DNA of 5,117 bases from the NCBI GenBank assembly GCA_031270215.1, contig JAISYB010000033.1, positions 1 to 5,117 of the forward strand. Reading direction: 5' to 3'. Positions 1 to 5,117 of this stretch are shown here, one piece after another. Numbering within the stretch: the first letter of the stretch is position 1; every line of letters begins with the position of its first letter. The DNA is from Streptococcaceae bacterium. GTDB taxonomy: Bacteria > Bacillota > Bacilli > Lactobacillales > Streptococcaceae. A program made the position numbers and the translations under genes. Below the pieces are notes generated by a model. The model worked only from the letters and a program-made list of their open reading frames with translations. It ran no database searches and was not told the origin of the DNA.

Positions 1-58
1 CGTTTATGGGGGACGATAATTAACCTGCATGTAAATTTAATACTTAAAGATTTTTTTG

Positions 59-87
59 TTTACTCTGACAAAAGTTTAATATATAAT
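59..87 (+). promoter_or_regulatory. Probable sigma-70-type promoter of the restriction-modification operon
   Basis: A perfect -10 box TATAAT lies at 82-87. A weaker -35 candidate, TTTACT (4 of 6 matches to TTGACA), lies at 59-64 with a 17-nt spacer. Transcription would begin near 94, which leaves a leader of about 27 nt before the ATG at 121. That leader contains the GGAG at 109-112. The -10 box sits inside a palindrome described separately. The -35 assignment is less certain than the -10. Confidence 0.6.
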
Positions 88-94
88 AAACTTT
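71..94. promoter_or_regulatory. Palindromic operator candidate over the -10 box of the methyltransferase promoter
   Basis: The arms AAAGTTTA (71-78) and TAAACTTT (87-94) are perfect reverse complements. The 8 bases between them are also symmetric except for one mismatched pair, so 22 of 24 positions fit a palindrome. It covers the -10 box at 82-87 and the expected start of transcription. Several C5-methyltransferases with an N-terminal helix-turn-helix domain (for example M.SsoII and M.EcoRII) repress their own promoters. By analogy, I infer that this is the binding site of the methyltransferase encoded just downstream. Binding there would block RNA polymerase. Confidence 0.55.
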
Positions 95-108
95 ATCGCT
101 AAATGAAT

Positions 109-112
109 GGAG
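109..112 (+). promoter_or_regulatory. Ribosome binding site that decides the methyltransferase start
   Basis: GGAG is followed by 8 nt and then the ATG at 121. The in-frame ATG at 103 has no purine-rich site before it and would lie only about 9 nt from the inferred transcription start. This favours 121 over 103. Confidence 0.65.
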
Positions 113-120
113 ACTCTAGC

Positions 121-1410
121 ATGAGATTAGACAAACAGAAAATTTTATTGCAAATGCAAAATATGAACATAACTACTCAGGAAGAGCTAGCTAATTATAT
201 AGGAATCGGAAAAAGCCAGCTTTCCAGTATGTTTTCGTCCTCATACAATCCTGTACGAACAAGAGTGTCAAAACTTGCTGAAGTACTAGACATACCTGTA
301 ATGGAATTACTTAGCGACAAACAAGTTGATGAAATTTTTGATCGGTACCAATATAAGCTCGATCATTTCCTTGAAGTTAAACAGGTAAAAGCTCGAAAAA
401 AATATAAAGTCCTTGAAACATTTGCTGGTGCTGGCGGATTGGCATTGGGCTTGGAGAAAGCTGGTCTTGAAGCTGTTGCCCTTATAGAGATAGATAAAAC
501 CGCTTCTGAAACCTTGAGAATTAATCGACCTAAATGGAATGTGATTGAAAACGATATAGAAAAAATTGCTGATGAGGGTGTTAAAAATTATATTAAGGCT
601 GAGTCGATTGATGTCCTAAGCGGGGGCTATCCGTGTCAATCGTTTAGTTATGCTGGACAAAGAGAAGGGTTTGGAGACACCAGAGGAACTTTGTTTTTCC
701 CGTATAGTCGAATTCTAGCCGATTTACAGCCAAAAATTTTTATCGCTGAGAACGTTAAAGGACTAGTGAACCATGATAAGGGAAAAACATTGGAAACCAT
801 GCTAAAAGTGTTTCAAAAAGAAGGGTATACTGTTTATTGGAATGTTCTGAATGCATGGAATTATGATGTTGCCCAAAAACGGGAGCGTATAGTAATGATA
901 GGAGTTAGAAATGACTTGATTGAAAAAGAAAAATACTCCTTTGCATTTCCCAAGGTTCAATCATATAAACCAGTTCTAAGTGATGTTTTAAAAAATGTTC
1001 CCAAAAGCGATGGAATGGAATATTCTGAGGCTAAGAAACGAGTAATGAAATTAGTACCGCCTGGTGGTTCTTGGATTAGTCTCCCAGTGGATATTGCAAA
1101 AGATTATATGGGAGCTAGTTGGAATTCTGGCGGAGGCAAGAGAGGAATGGCTCGTAGATTAAGCTGGGATGAGCCGAGTTTGACATTAACGACATCACCT
1201 AGCCAGAAGCAAACCGAACGTTGCCACCCAGATGAAACAAGACCTTTCACAACCAGAGAATACGCAAGAATACAAGCTTTTCCCGATAATTGGAAGTTCG
1301 CTGGTGGTGTAGGAGCAATTTACAAGCAGATTGGCAATGCAGTGCCTGTTAATCTGGCTGAGTATATTGGAAAAGCTGTTGTTAATTACTTAAATCAATT
1401 TGAAAAATAG
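121..1410 (+). CDS. DNA (cytosine-5)-methyltransferase with N-terminal helix-turn-helix domain, probably GGNCC-specific
   Basis: This enzyme transfers a methyl group from S-adenosylmethionine to C5 of cytosine in its recognition site and protects host DNA. From the ATG at 121 it has 429 residues. Residues about 5-65 form an XRE-like helix-turn-helix (TTQEELANYIGIGKSQLSSM). The catalytic domain shows the m5C motifs in order: I, FAGAGGLALG at 101-110; IV, PCQSFS at 171-176 with catalytic Cys172; VI, ENVKG at 210-214; VIII, QKRERIVMIG at 252-261; a target-recognition region about 262-375 containing PPGGSW; IX, around REYARIQAFPD at 379-389; X, QIGNAVPVNLA at 403-413. All key residues are present, so it should be active. 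GGNCC specificity is inferred from the downstream Eco47II/Sau96I-type endonuclease gene and from its size, close to what I recall for M.Sau96I. An in-frame ATG at 103 would add six residues. The N-terminal domain probably represses its own promoter. Confidence 0.93.
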   Translation: MRLDKQKILLQMQNMNITTQEELANYIGIGKSQLSSMFSSSYNPVRTRVSKLAEVLDIPVMELLSDKQVDEIFDRYQYKLDHFLEVKQVKARKKYKVLETFAGAGGLALGLEKAGLEAVALIEIDKTASETLRINRPKWNVIENDIEKIADEGVKNYIKAESIDVLSGGYPCQSFSYAGQREGFGDTRGTLFFPYSRILADLQPKIFIAENVKGLVNHDKGKTLETMLKVFQKEGYTVYWNVLNAWNYDVAQKRERIVMIGVRNDLIEKEKYSFAFPKVQSYKPVLSDVLKNVPKSDGMEYSEAKKRVMKLVPPGGSWISLPVDIAKDYMGASWNSGGGKRGMARRLSWDEPSLTLTTSPSQKQTERCHPDETRPFTTREYARIQAFPDNWKFAGGVGAIYKQIGNAVPVNLAEYIGKAVVNYLNQFEK

Positions 1411-1419
1411 GAGAGAACT

Positions 1420-2217
1420 ATGCGGGGATTATCATTCATAACAGAGGAACAACTGACTAATCACGTAAAATAAACAATTAAAAAATATGGTGAAAAGCTT
1501 AAGCCGTTTAACCTAAAAAAATTCAATAGTAATATTATAGACCCGATCAAACTTATTTTTGATAAAAACGTATATCAAATGTCCTGGGAAGAAATTATTA
1601 AAAATGAAATTCTACGACAACGCGATAAATCTAATAGTAATGACATTGGTTATTTCCATCAAAATATTTTTAAATACATTAATGGTTGTACTGTTCCTGA
1701 CAGTGGTTGGGATGTAATTTATACAAATAAAAATGGGATTTCTATTCCGGATGGTAATACTGTAAATACCATTTATGTTGAAATGAAAAATAAACATAAT
1801 ACAATGAATTCGTCTTCTGCTGCAAAAACATATATAAAAATGCAAAATCAAGTATTGCAAGATGATGAGTCTGCATGTTATCTTGTTGAAGCCATTGCAA
1901 AAAAATCTCAAAATATAAAATGGACTGCTACAGTTGATAGGCAAAAGGTTCAGCACAAGCTAATACGTCGAGTAAGTATGGATCAATTCTATTACCTAGT
2001 TACTGGAGAGGAAAATGCTTTTTATCAACTATGTATGCTATTACCTGAGATAATTGAAAAAGTACTTTCTAGTTCTACAGATGTATCTGCTCCAGAAGAT
2101 TTAGTATTTGAAGAATTGTTAGAGGCTTCAAATAATGAGAATATATCATTTGTTCTTGCTATATATATGCTTGGCTTTGAAGGATATATGGGATTTCGAA
2201 AGAATTTAGAAATTTAG
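1420..2217 (+). pseudogene. Type II restriction endonuclease, Eco47II/Sau96I family, interrupted by an early in-frame stop
   Basis: The gene begins 9 nt after the methyltransferase stop. GGAGAG at 1410-1415 is a good ribosome binding site for the ATG at 1420. The frame reads MRGLSFITEEQLTNHVK and then meets TAA at 1471-1473. It reopens in the same frame, beginning TIKKYGEKLKPF, and runs without another stop to 2217. Counting the stop as a codon, the product would be 265 residues, close to the size I recall for R.Sau96I (about 261). The family is recognised by the block around VEMKNKHNTMN. Its Glu121 and Lys123 fit the E-x-K part of a PD-(D/E)XK nuclease site, with Asp98 (GWDVIY) or Asp111 (PDG) as possible acidic partners. 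Family members cut GGNCC. A restart at the ATG at 1579 (MSWEEI) would lose 53 residues and has no Shine-Dalgarno sequence. I infer that restriction is lost, unless the TAA is a sequencing error. Confidence 0.85.
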
Positions 2218-2237
2218 TCATTTTAACCTTTTATAAA

Positions 2238-2283
2238 GCTCATACAAAAAGACCTTTTTTATTGAAGGTCTTTTTGTATGAGC
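2238..2283. terminator. Bidirectional intrinsic terminator between the converging endonuclease and pta genes
   Basis: The arm GCTCATACAAAAAGACCTT (2238-2256) and its perfect reverse complement (2265-2283) form a 19-bp hairpin with an 8-nt loop, TTTTATTG. The A-rich and T-rich halves of the stem let the inner hairpin (AAGACCTT/AAGGTCTT) be followed by a U-tract when read from either strand. It lies 20 nt after the endonuclease stop and about 70 nt after the pta stop, so it can serve both. Confidence 0.9.
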
Positions 2284-2351
2284 AAATCAATTTTAAGTTA
2301 TTTAACATATTTATTTGTCTCTACAGAAGCTAACGCTTTGCTTTTACTCTA

Positions 2352-3338
2352 TTAATCTTTATTTAAGAGAGCCTGTGCTGCTGTAATAATTGATAATTTG
2401 TAGACATCTTCTTCGTTTGCACCACGTGATAAATCTGAAACAGGTTTATTCAAGCCTTGAAGAATTGGACCGATTGCTTCAAAATTTCCTAAGCGCTGCG
2501 CAATCTTGTAGCCAATGTTTCCAGCTTGCAAATCTGGGAAAACAAAGACATTTGCCGCACCTGCAACCTTAGAATCAGGCGCTTTAGCTTGAGCAACTGA
2601 ATTGGTATAAGCTGCATCAAACTGCAATTCTCCATCTAAAAGCAATTCTGGGTCAAGCTTTTTAGCAATTGCTGTTGCTTCAACAACCTTATCTACCGAC
2701 GGCGCTTTACCTGAACCCTTTGTTGAAAAGCTAAGCATTGCTACCTTAGGGTCAATATCAAACAAACGTGCCGTTTCAGCTGAGGCAATCGCAATTTCTG
2801 CCAAGGCTTGCGCATCTGGGTCAACATTAATCGCGCAATCGCTAAATAGATACTTCTCTTCATCACGACCACGTATCATTAAAAAGGCGCCTGAGGTTCT
2901 TGAGATACCCGGTTTAGTCTTGATAATCTGTAATGCCGGTCTAACGGTATCAGCTGTTGAATGAATGGCACCACTGACTAAACCATCCGCCTTATTCATA
3001 TAAACAAGCATCGTTCCAAAATAGTTTTCATCCTTTAAAAGCACTTCGGCATCTGCCTTAGTAATCTTACCATTACGCCTTGCAACAAAGCTTTCAACCA
3101 TCTCATCCCACTCAGGATAATTATCTGGGTCAATAATCTCAAAGGCTGAGGATTGTAACCCACGATGATGGATTGCTTGAATAACTTCATCATGTTTACC
3201 AATCAATATCGGTGTGATTAGCTCCTCTACACGCAAACGTGCAACAGCTCCCAACACTCTAGCATCTGTTGCTTCCGGAAAGACAATCCGAATGCCTTTA
3301 CGGACAATTTTAAATCTTAAACCATCAAATAATTCCAA
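2352..3338 (-). CDS. pta: Phosphate acetyltransferase
   Basis: This cytosolic enzyme interconverts acetyl-CoA plus phosphate and acetyl phosphate plus CoA. With acetate kinase it yields ATP and acetate, a main overflow route in lactic acid bacteria. The 328 residues match the usual length of the short, single-domain Pta. Diagnostic blocks are SGAIHSTADTVRPALQ (122-137), KPGISRTSGAFLM (142-154), MLSFSTKGSGKAP (201-213), LDGELQFDAA (234-243), FPDLQAGNIGYKIAQR (267-282) and GPILQGLNKPVSDLSRG (290-306). Ser304-Arg305 corresponds to the catalytic Ser-Arg pair of the family. The start codon is TTG at 3338-3336 with AGGAAG five nt upstream; MELFDGLRFKI is the expected amino end, and no better in-frame ATG is available. 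The gene is less AT-rich than both flanks, as expected for a core gene between acquired segments. It has its own promoter upstream and converges on the restriction-modification operon. Confidence 0.97.
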   Translation of the reverse strand: MELFDGLRFKIVRKGIRIVFPEATDARVLGAVARLRVEELITPILIGKHDEVIQAIHHRGLQSSAFEIIDPDNYPEWDEMVESFVARRNGKITKADAEVLLKDENYFGTMLVYMNKADGLVSGAIHSTADTVRPALQIIKTKPGISRTSGAFLMIRGRDEEKYLFSDCAINVDPDAQALAEIAIASAETARLFDIDPKVAMLSFSTKGSGKAPSVDKVVEATAIAKKLDPELLLDGELQFDAAYTNSVAQAKAPDSKVAGAANVFVFPDLQAGNIGYKIAQRLGNFEAIGPILQGLNKPVSDLSRGANEEDVYKLSIITAAQALLNKD

Positions 3339-3343
3339 CTTAA

Positions 3344-3349
3344 CTTCCT
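3344..3349 (-). promoter_or_regulatory. Ribosome binding site supporting the TTG start of pta
   Basis: On the minus strand AGGAAG is followed by TTAAG and then the TTG start codon at 3338. Together with the conserved amino end of Pta, this fixes the non-ATG start. Confidence 0.7.
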
Positions 3350-3382
3350 GCCTTTACAAAGTTATTTTTCTTCACATGGTTT

Positions 3383-3411
3383 ATTGTAATCTAAAGTTCA
3401 TCTTTAGACAA
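3383..3411 (-). promoter_or_regulatory. Probable pta promoter
   Basis: On the minus strand, TTGTCT (-35, 3411-3406, 4 of 6 matches) and TACAAT (-10, 3388-3383, 5 of 6 matches) are separated by exactly 17 nt. Transcription would start near 3376 and give a leader of about 38 nt to the TTG. The promoter lies between the broken small gene and pta, so pta does not depend on upstream transcription. Confidence 0.6.
3390..3408. promoter_or_regulatory. 7-bp inverted repeat inside the pta promoter spacer
   Basis: On the plus strand TCTAAAG (3390-3396) and CTTTAGA (3402-3408) are perfect reverse complements around the 5-nt centre TTCAT. The repeat lies between the -10 and -35 boxes and slightly overlaps the -35. 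The position is right for a repressor operator. It does not resemble the catabolite-repression cre consensus, and no regulator can be named from the sequence. Confidence 0.4.
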
Positions 3412-3463
3412 CAAGCACCTAAATTTAATTCCAGTTTTTTTAGTCATTTATCGGAATTTTACG

Positions 3464-3731
3464 TCAATCAAGATATGAATCAATATCTGAAAAAGGTACT
3501 TCAATATAACGAAGTTGCATATATATTCTGTAGTCGGAACCAGCATTTCACGATGACTAACTTCTTTTACTAATCCAACAATTGATTGATGAAAGTCGCT
3601 TTGCATATATGGTGCTTCTTGTTCAACAAAAGTTTTAAATCTATTACTCTCTAAGAATTTTTGAACATCTGAAAATCTGAAACTTCGTACAATACAACCA
3701 AGCTATTATTATATCTAATTTGTTCTGGCAT
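3464..3731 (-). pseudogene. Small gene of unknown function broken by two tandem-duplication frameshifts
   Basis: I do not recognise this family. On the minus strand a strong site GAGGAGG (3744-3738) precedes an ATG at 3731 by 6 nt. The frame reads MPEQIRYNNSLVVLYEVSDF and stops at TAG 3653-3651. A second frame continues with FLESNRFKTFVEQEAPYMQ and later VSHREMLVPTTEY to about 3523. A third continues MQLRYIEVPFSDIDSYLD and ends at TGA 3466-3464. The first shift falls in an 8-bp tandem duplication (3667-3682). The second falls in a TATATAT run (3520-3526), consistent with 2 extra bases. Removing one copy at each place restores one continuous frame of 85 codons. The final TGA may itself replace a Trp codon, because the frame would then run 7 codons further to TAA at 3442-3440. 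The ribosome binding site and restored continuity argue for a real gene that died recently. Confidence 0.6.
3667..3682. repeat. 8-bp tandem duplication that breaks the small gene
   Basis: ATCTGAAA occurs twice in direct succession (3667-3674 and 3675-3682). Deleting one copy joins the first frame (ending in YEVSD) to the second (starting VQKFLES) with no residue out of place. It is therefore likely a replication-slippage insertion. Confidence 0.7.
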
Positions 3732-3770
3732 TTGTCGCCTCCTCTATCTCTATACTATCTTTGATACAAT

Positions 3771-3816
3771 GCGAAATTGGGTGGGGCAATTTGTAACTGT
3801 GTGAAATTAGGTGGGG
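3771..3816. repeat. Pair of G-rich 16-bp direct repeats
   Basis: GCGAAATTGGGTGGGG (3771-3786) and GTGAAATTAGGTGGGG (3801-3816) match at 14 of 16 positions with a 30-bp period. The stretch is strikingly G-rich for this AT-rich DNA and lies just upstream of the broken small gene. Repeated GGTGGGG-bearing units near element ends are known from IS21-family insertion sequences, so this could be a solitary end left by such an element. That is a guess: no transposase is visible. Confidence 0.5.
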
Positions 3817-3819
3817 GGA

Positions 3820-4213
3820 GGGTAAGTGTATAAGTGAGTTAGAGAGTTTTAGGATAAAAGAAAAAAGCCCTAACATATTTATAGCCGAGAAATTAAATAA
3901 TACCAATCTCGATTTCTATTTTGACTTGGTTTGGCACCGCCAAATGTGTTTTAACTTTTACTTCCGCAATTCCAACACCTGTCTTAAAGCTTTTAATGAA
4001 CTAGTATCTGTTTTAGCGCCGAGCTAAGAGATTTTTTTCAAGGAGTCCCCAGGCAATATACATTAACATCTAGCCATCTTTACTTATTTCAAATTTTCTC
4101 TGCAACACTCCAAGATACATATTCCGATTTTGACATTTTCTACTGATAAACAACAAATAACATTAATCACAGGTATGAAGTTCTGTTTAGGAGTAGGTTT
4201 GTATTTTGATATT
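3820..4213. other. About 390 bp without a supportable gene; possible decayed coding DNA
   Basis: No frame here has both a start and a ribosome binding site. Minus-strand fragments look protein-like but are broken. One runs through YLGVLQRKFEISKDG, a TAG (4072-4070), then MLMYIAWGLLEKNLL, and stops at 4013. A second, in another frame, reads AKTDTSSLK near 4020-3990. A third reads SFKTGVGIAEVKVKTHLAV and stops at TAA 3895-3893. They may be pieces of one dead gene. On the opposite strand, frames about 3797-4027 and 4067-4255 are also stop-free, so open frames alone prove little here. A small inverted repeat TTTGGC-ACC-GCCAAA lies at 3930-3944. I cannot name a family. Confidence 0.35.
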
Positions 4214-4247
4214 ACCAAAAAAGTAGCTGCCGCCACTTCCCTTTGGT
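4214..4247 (-). terminator. Intrinsic terminator of the transporter/RRE operon
   Basis: It begins immediately after the TGA of the PqqD-like gene. On the minus strand AAGTGGC and GCTACTT form a 7-bp stem (one G-U pair) around GGCA, followed by a T-run. An outer ACCAAA/TTTGGT pairing extends it after a small bulge. This makes the PqqD-like gene the last gene of its operon. On the plus strand the matching A- and T-runs could work weakly in the other direction. Confidence 0.75.
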
Positions 4248-4511
4248 TCAACTAACTACAATAATTTCCTGAGAAACTAGATTATCCAAGATATCTTCTA
4301 CCTCCTCCTTAATTTCTTCAATTGCAACATCATATTCCTTTAAAAGATATTCCAACAGCTGTTCCTTCGTCCTTTTATCTCTTCCTAGAAAAGAAACGAT
4401 ATCAAACATCGTATCATTCATTTGATAAGTTGTTCCATTGACCATATTCAATCCAAAATTAACTGTTTTACGTCGTTTAATAACCAGATTATTCGAAAGT
4501 TGATAGTACAT
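4248..4511 (-). CDS. Stand-alone PqqD-like protein (RiPP recognition element)
   Basis: This is an 87-residue protein with the PqqD/RRE winged-helix pattern. The amino third should form the small beta-sheet (about residues 8-30) and carries the hallmark NGTTYQMNDT (25-34). Helices follow at about 34-42, 47-60 (KRTKEQLLEYLLKEYDV) and 64-80 (EEIKEEVEDILDNLVS). Such domains bind the leader of a ribosomally made precursor peptide and present it to a modifying enzyme, often a radical SAM protein, cyclase or protease. They act in the cytosol. The start is the ATG at 4511: GGAGG lies 5 nt upstream, and the ATG overlaps the transporter stop as TAATG. An in-frame TTG at 4523 would add four residues, but then the GGAGG would be inside the gene. 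A terminator follows directly. The family call is good, but the peptide system it serves is not visible. An unrelated small winged-helix protein is less likely. Confidence 0.8.
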   Translation of the reverse strand: MYYQLSNNLVIKRRKTVNFGLNMVNGTTYQMNDTMFDIVSFLGRDKRTKEQLLEYLLKEYDVAIEEIKEEVEDILDNLVSQEIIVVS

Positions 4512-5117
4512 TATTTCCTCCAATTTATTTTTATTATTTTCATCAAATATATAACACCTATCAGGAAAGACATAACTGATATCATAATGACTGTTAGGCT
4601 AAACGAAAACCATTTCATCAAAACCAATAATATCAGAGGAATTGTCAACCTGACAATGGAATCATAAAAAGAAACCATAGACTGATAGCTAGAAGAAATC
4701 CTTTTGTCCCAAATATTGTCCAAAATCACTTTTGATATTCTAGTCAGAATAAAACTAAAAGAAAATTCCTGAATAAATATTGCAAATATCACAAGAATTA
4801 ATGACTGGCTTGCCAACAAACCAAAAGAAATAGCTGTTAATAATAATAAAACAATATAAAGCCTATCATTTTTTTCATGTTTTTCAAAAAAAGAGATTGA
4901 TAAGAATCCAATTAATATGAAGCAGGAAAAAATTGAACCAAAGAATACTTCAGGAATACTATATTTTGCAAATAGCAATGGATAATATTCAAATATAGAA
5001 ATCAAAAGGGCAATAAATACTGTTGATGTAAATAATTCGATTCCTAATCTTTCGTGTTTGATAATTTTTACAAAAATAGCTTTGAGAGTTCTAATATCTT
5101 CTTTTGAAAAAAATTCT
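4511..5117 (-). CDS. MFS transporter, C-terminal half (5' end beyond the window)
   Basis: The frame is open to the right edge; 201 residues are visible and no start lies in the window. Residues 1-24 (EFFSKEDIRTLKAIFVKIIK and following) look like the cytoplasmic central loop joining the two halves of a major facilitator. Six hydrophobic segments follow at about 27-46, 56-76, 86-103, 104-124, 146-168 and 169-195, matching helices 7-12. The loop NIWDKRISSSYQSMVSF (134-150) fits the N-x(n)-R-x(3)-S-S pattern common after helix 10 in drug and macrolide exporters of this superfamily. It is likely a proton-driven exporter in the cytoplasmic membrane. The stop codon shares one base with the start of the PqqD-like gene, and the last codons (NWRK) contain that gene's Shine-Dalgarno sequence, so the two are probably translationally coupled. 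In that context it may export the peptide product or give self-immunity. The substrate cannot be read from the sequence. Confidence 0.85.
   Translation of the reverse strand, partial: EFFSKEDIRTLKAIFVKIIKHERLGIELFTSTVFIALLISIFEYYPLLFAKYSIPEVFFGSIFSCFILIGFLSISFFEKHEKNDRLYIVLLLLTAISFGLLASQSLILVIFAIFIQEFSFSFILTRISKVILDNIWDKRISSSYQSMVSFYDSIVRLTIPLILLVLMKWFSFSLTVIMISVMSFLIGVIYLMKIIKINWRK

Noticed and set aside
1..102. A stop-free plus-strand frame from the left edge to TAA at 100-102, possibly the tail of an upstream gene.
   Set aside because: It runs through the promoter and palindrome of the methyltransferase, has an unremarkable AT-driven composition, and 33 open codons are too few to judge.
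1579..2217. Calling the endonuclease an intact shorter gene starting at the ATG at 1579.
   Set aside because: No ribosome binding site precedes it. The same frame continues upstream with family-like sequence to a properly spaced start at 1420, so the short form is a truncation product of the stop.
2328..2341. AGCAAAGCGTTAGCT-like sequence on the minus strand resembling a cre (CcpA) site.
   Set aside because: It has about four mismatches to the consensus and lies after the pta stop codon, not at a promoter.
3214..3573. A 119-codon plus-strand open frame over the start of pta and its upstream region.
   Set aside because: It is antisense to pta, its promoter and the relic gene, and has no ribosome binding site or recognisable domain.
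3715..3906. A 63-codon minus-strand open frame over the G-rich repeats.
   Set aside because: No ribosome binding site, odd composition, and it overlaps in another frame the strong ribosome binding site and start of the broken small gene.
4175..4255. A 26-codon plus-strand peptide (beginning MKFCLGVGLYFDITKK, ending SLWFN) next to the RRE gene, tempting as a RiPP precursor.
   Set aside because: It has no Shine-Dalgarno site, its frame is open far upstream without a start, it is antisense to the operon, and its coding would run through the operon's terminator hairpin.
1..5117. CRISPR arrays, tRNA or rRNA genes.
   Set aside because: No regularly spaced repeats and no cloverleaf or conserved rRNA segments were seen on either strand.

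Overview
The window looks like accessory DNA around one housekeeping gene in a low-GC Gram-positive bacterium, most likely a lactic acid bacterium (order Lactobacillales). The reasons are the sequence character of the phosphate acetyltransferase, AT-rich DNA, GGAGG-type ribosome binding sites and compact intrinsic terminators. I cannot fix the genus. Apart from the phosphate acetyltransferase gene, which is visibly less AT-rich, the DNA reads as a patchwork of acquired and decaying genes.

Left third (1-2283, + strand): a type II restriction-modification pair. A C5-cytosine DNA methyltransferase with an N-terminal helix-turn-helix domain (121-1410) is followed 9 nt later by an endonuclease gene of the Eco47II/Sau96I family (GGNCC specificity expected from the family). 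The endonuclease frame has a TAA at its 18th codon and is otherwise open to its natural end, so restriction is probably lost while modification is kept. A near-perfect 24-bp palindrome lies over the -10 box of the methyltransferase promoter and is a likely operator for the methyltransferase's own helix-turn-helix domain. A 19-bp perfect hairpin ends the operon and also serves the gene converging from the right.

Middle (2352-3411, - strand): pta, phosphate acetyltransferase of the Pta-AckA acetate/ATP pathway, complete, with a TTG start, its own promoter, and a 7-bp inverted repeat inside the promoter spacer.

Right of pta (3464-4213): a decay zone. It holds a small gene on the - strand (about 85 codons when repaired) with a strong ribosome binding site. 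Two frameshifts break it, each explained by a tandem duplication (8 bp and 2 bp). Next come a pair of G-rich direct repeats and about 390 bp without a supportable gene but with suspicious broken reading frames.

Right end (4214-5117, - strand): the 3' end of another operon. The C-terminal half of an MFS transporter overlaps by one base (TAATG) a small stand-alone PqqD-like protein (RiPP recognition element), followed at once by a terminator. This is most simply the distal end of a peptide natural-product (RiPP) cluster whose precursor and maturation enzymes would lie beyond the right edge. The reading direction of that operon, the relic gene and pta is the same; the restriction-modification genes converge on them.
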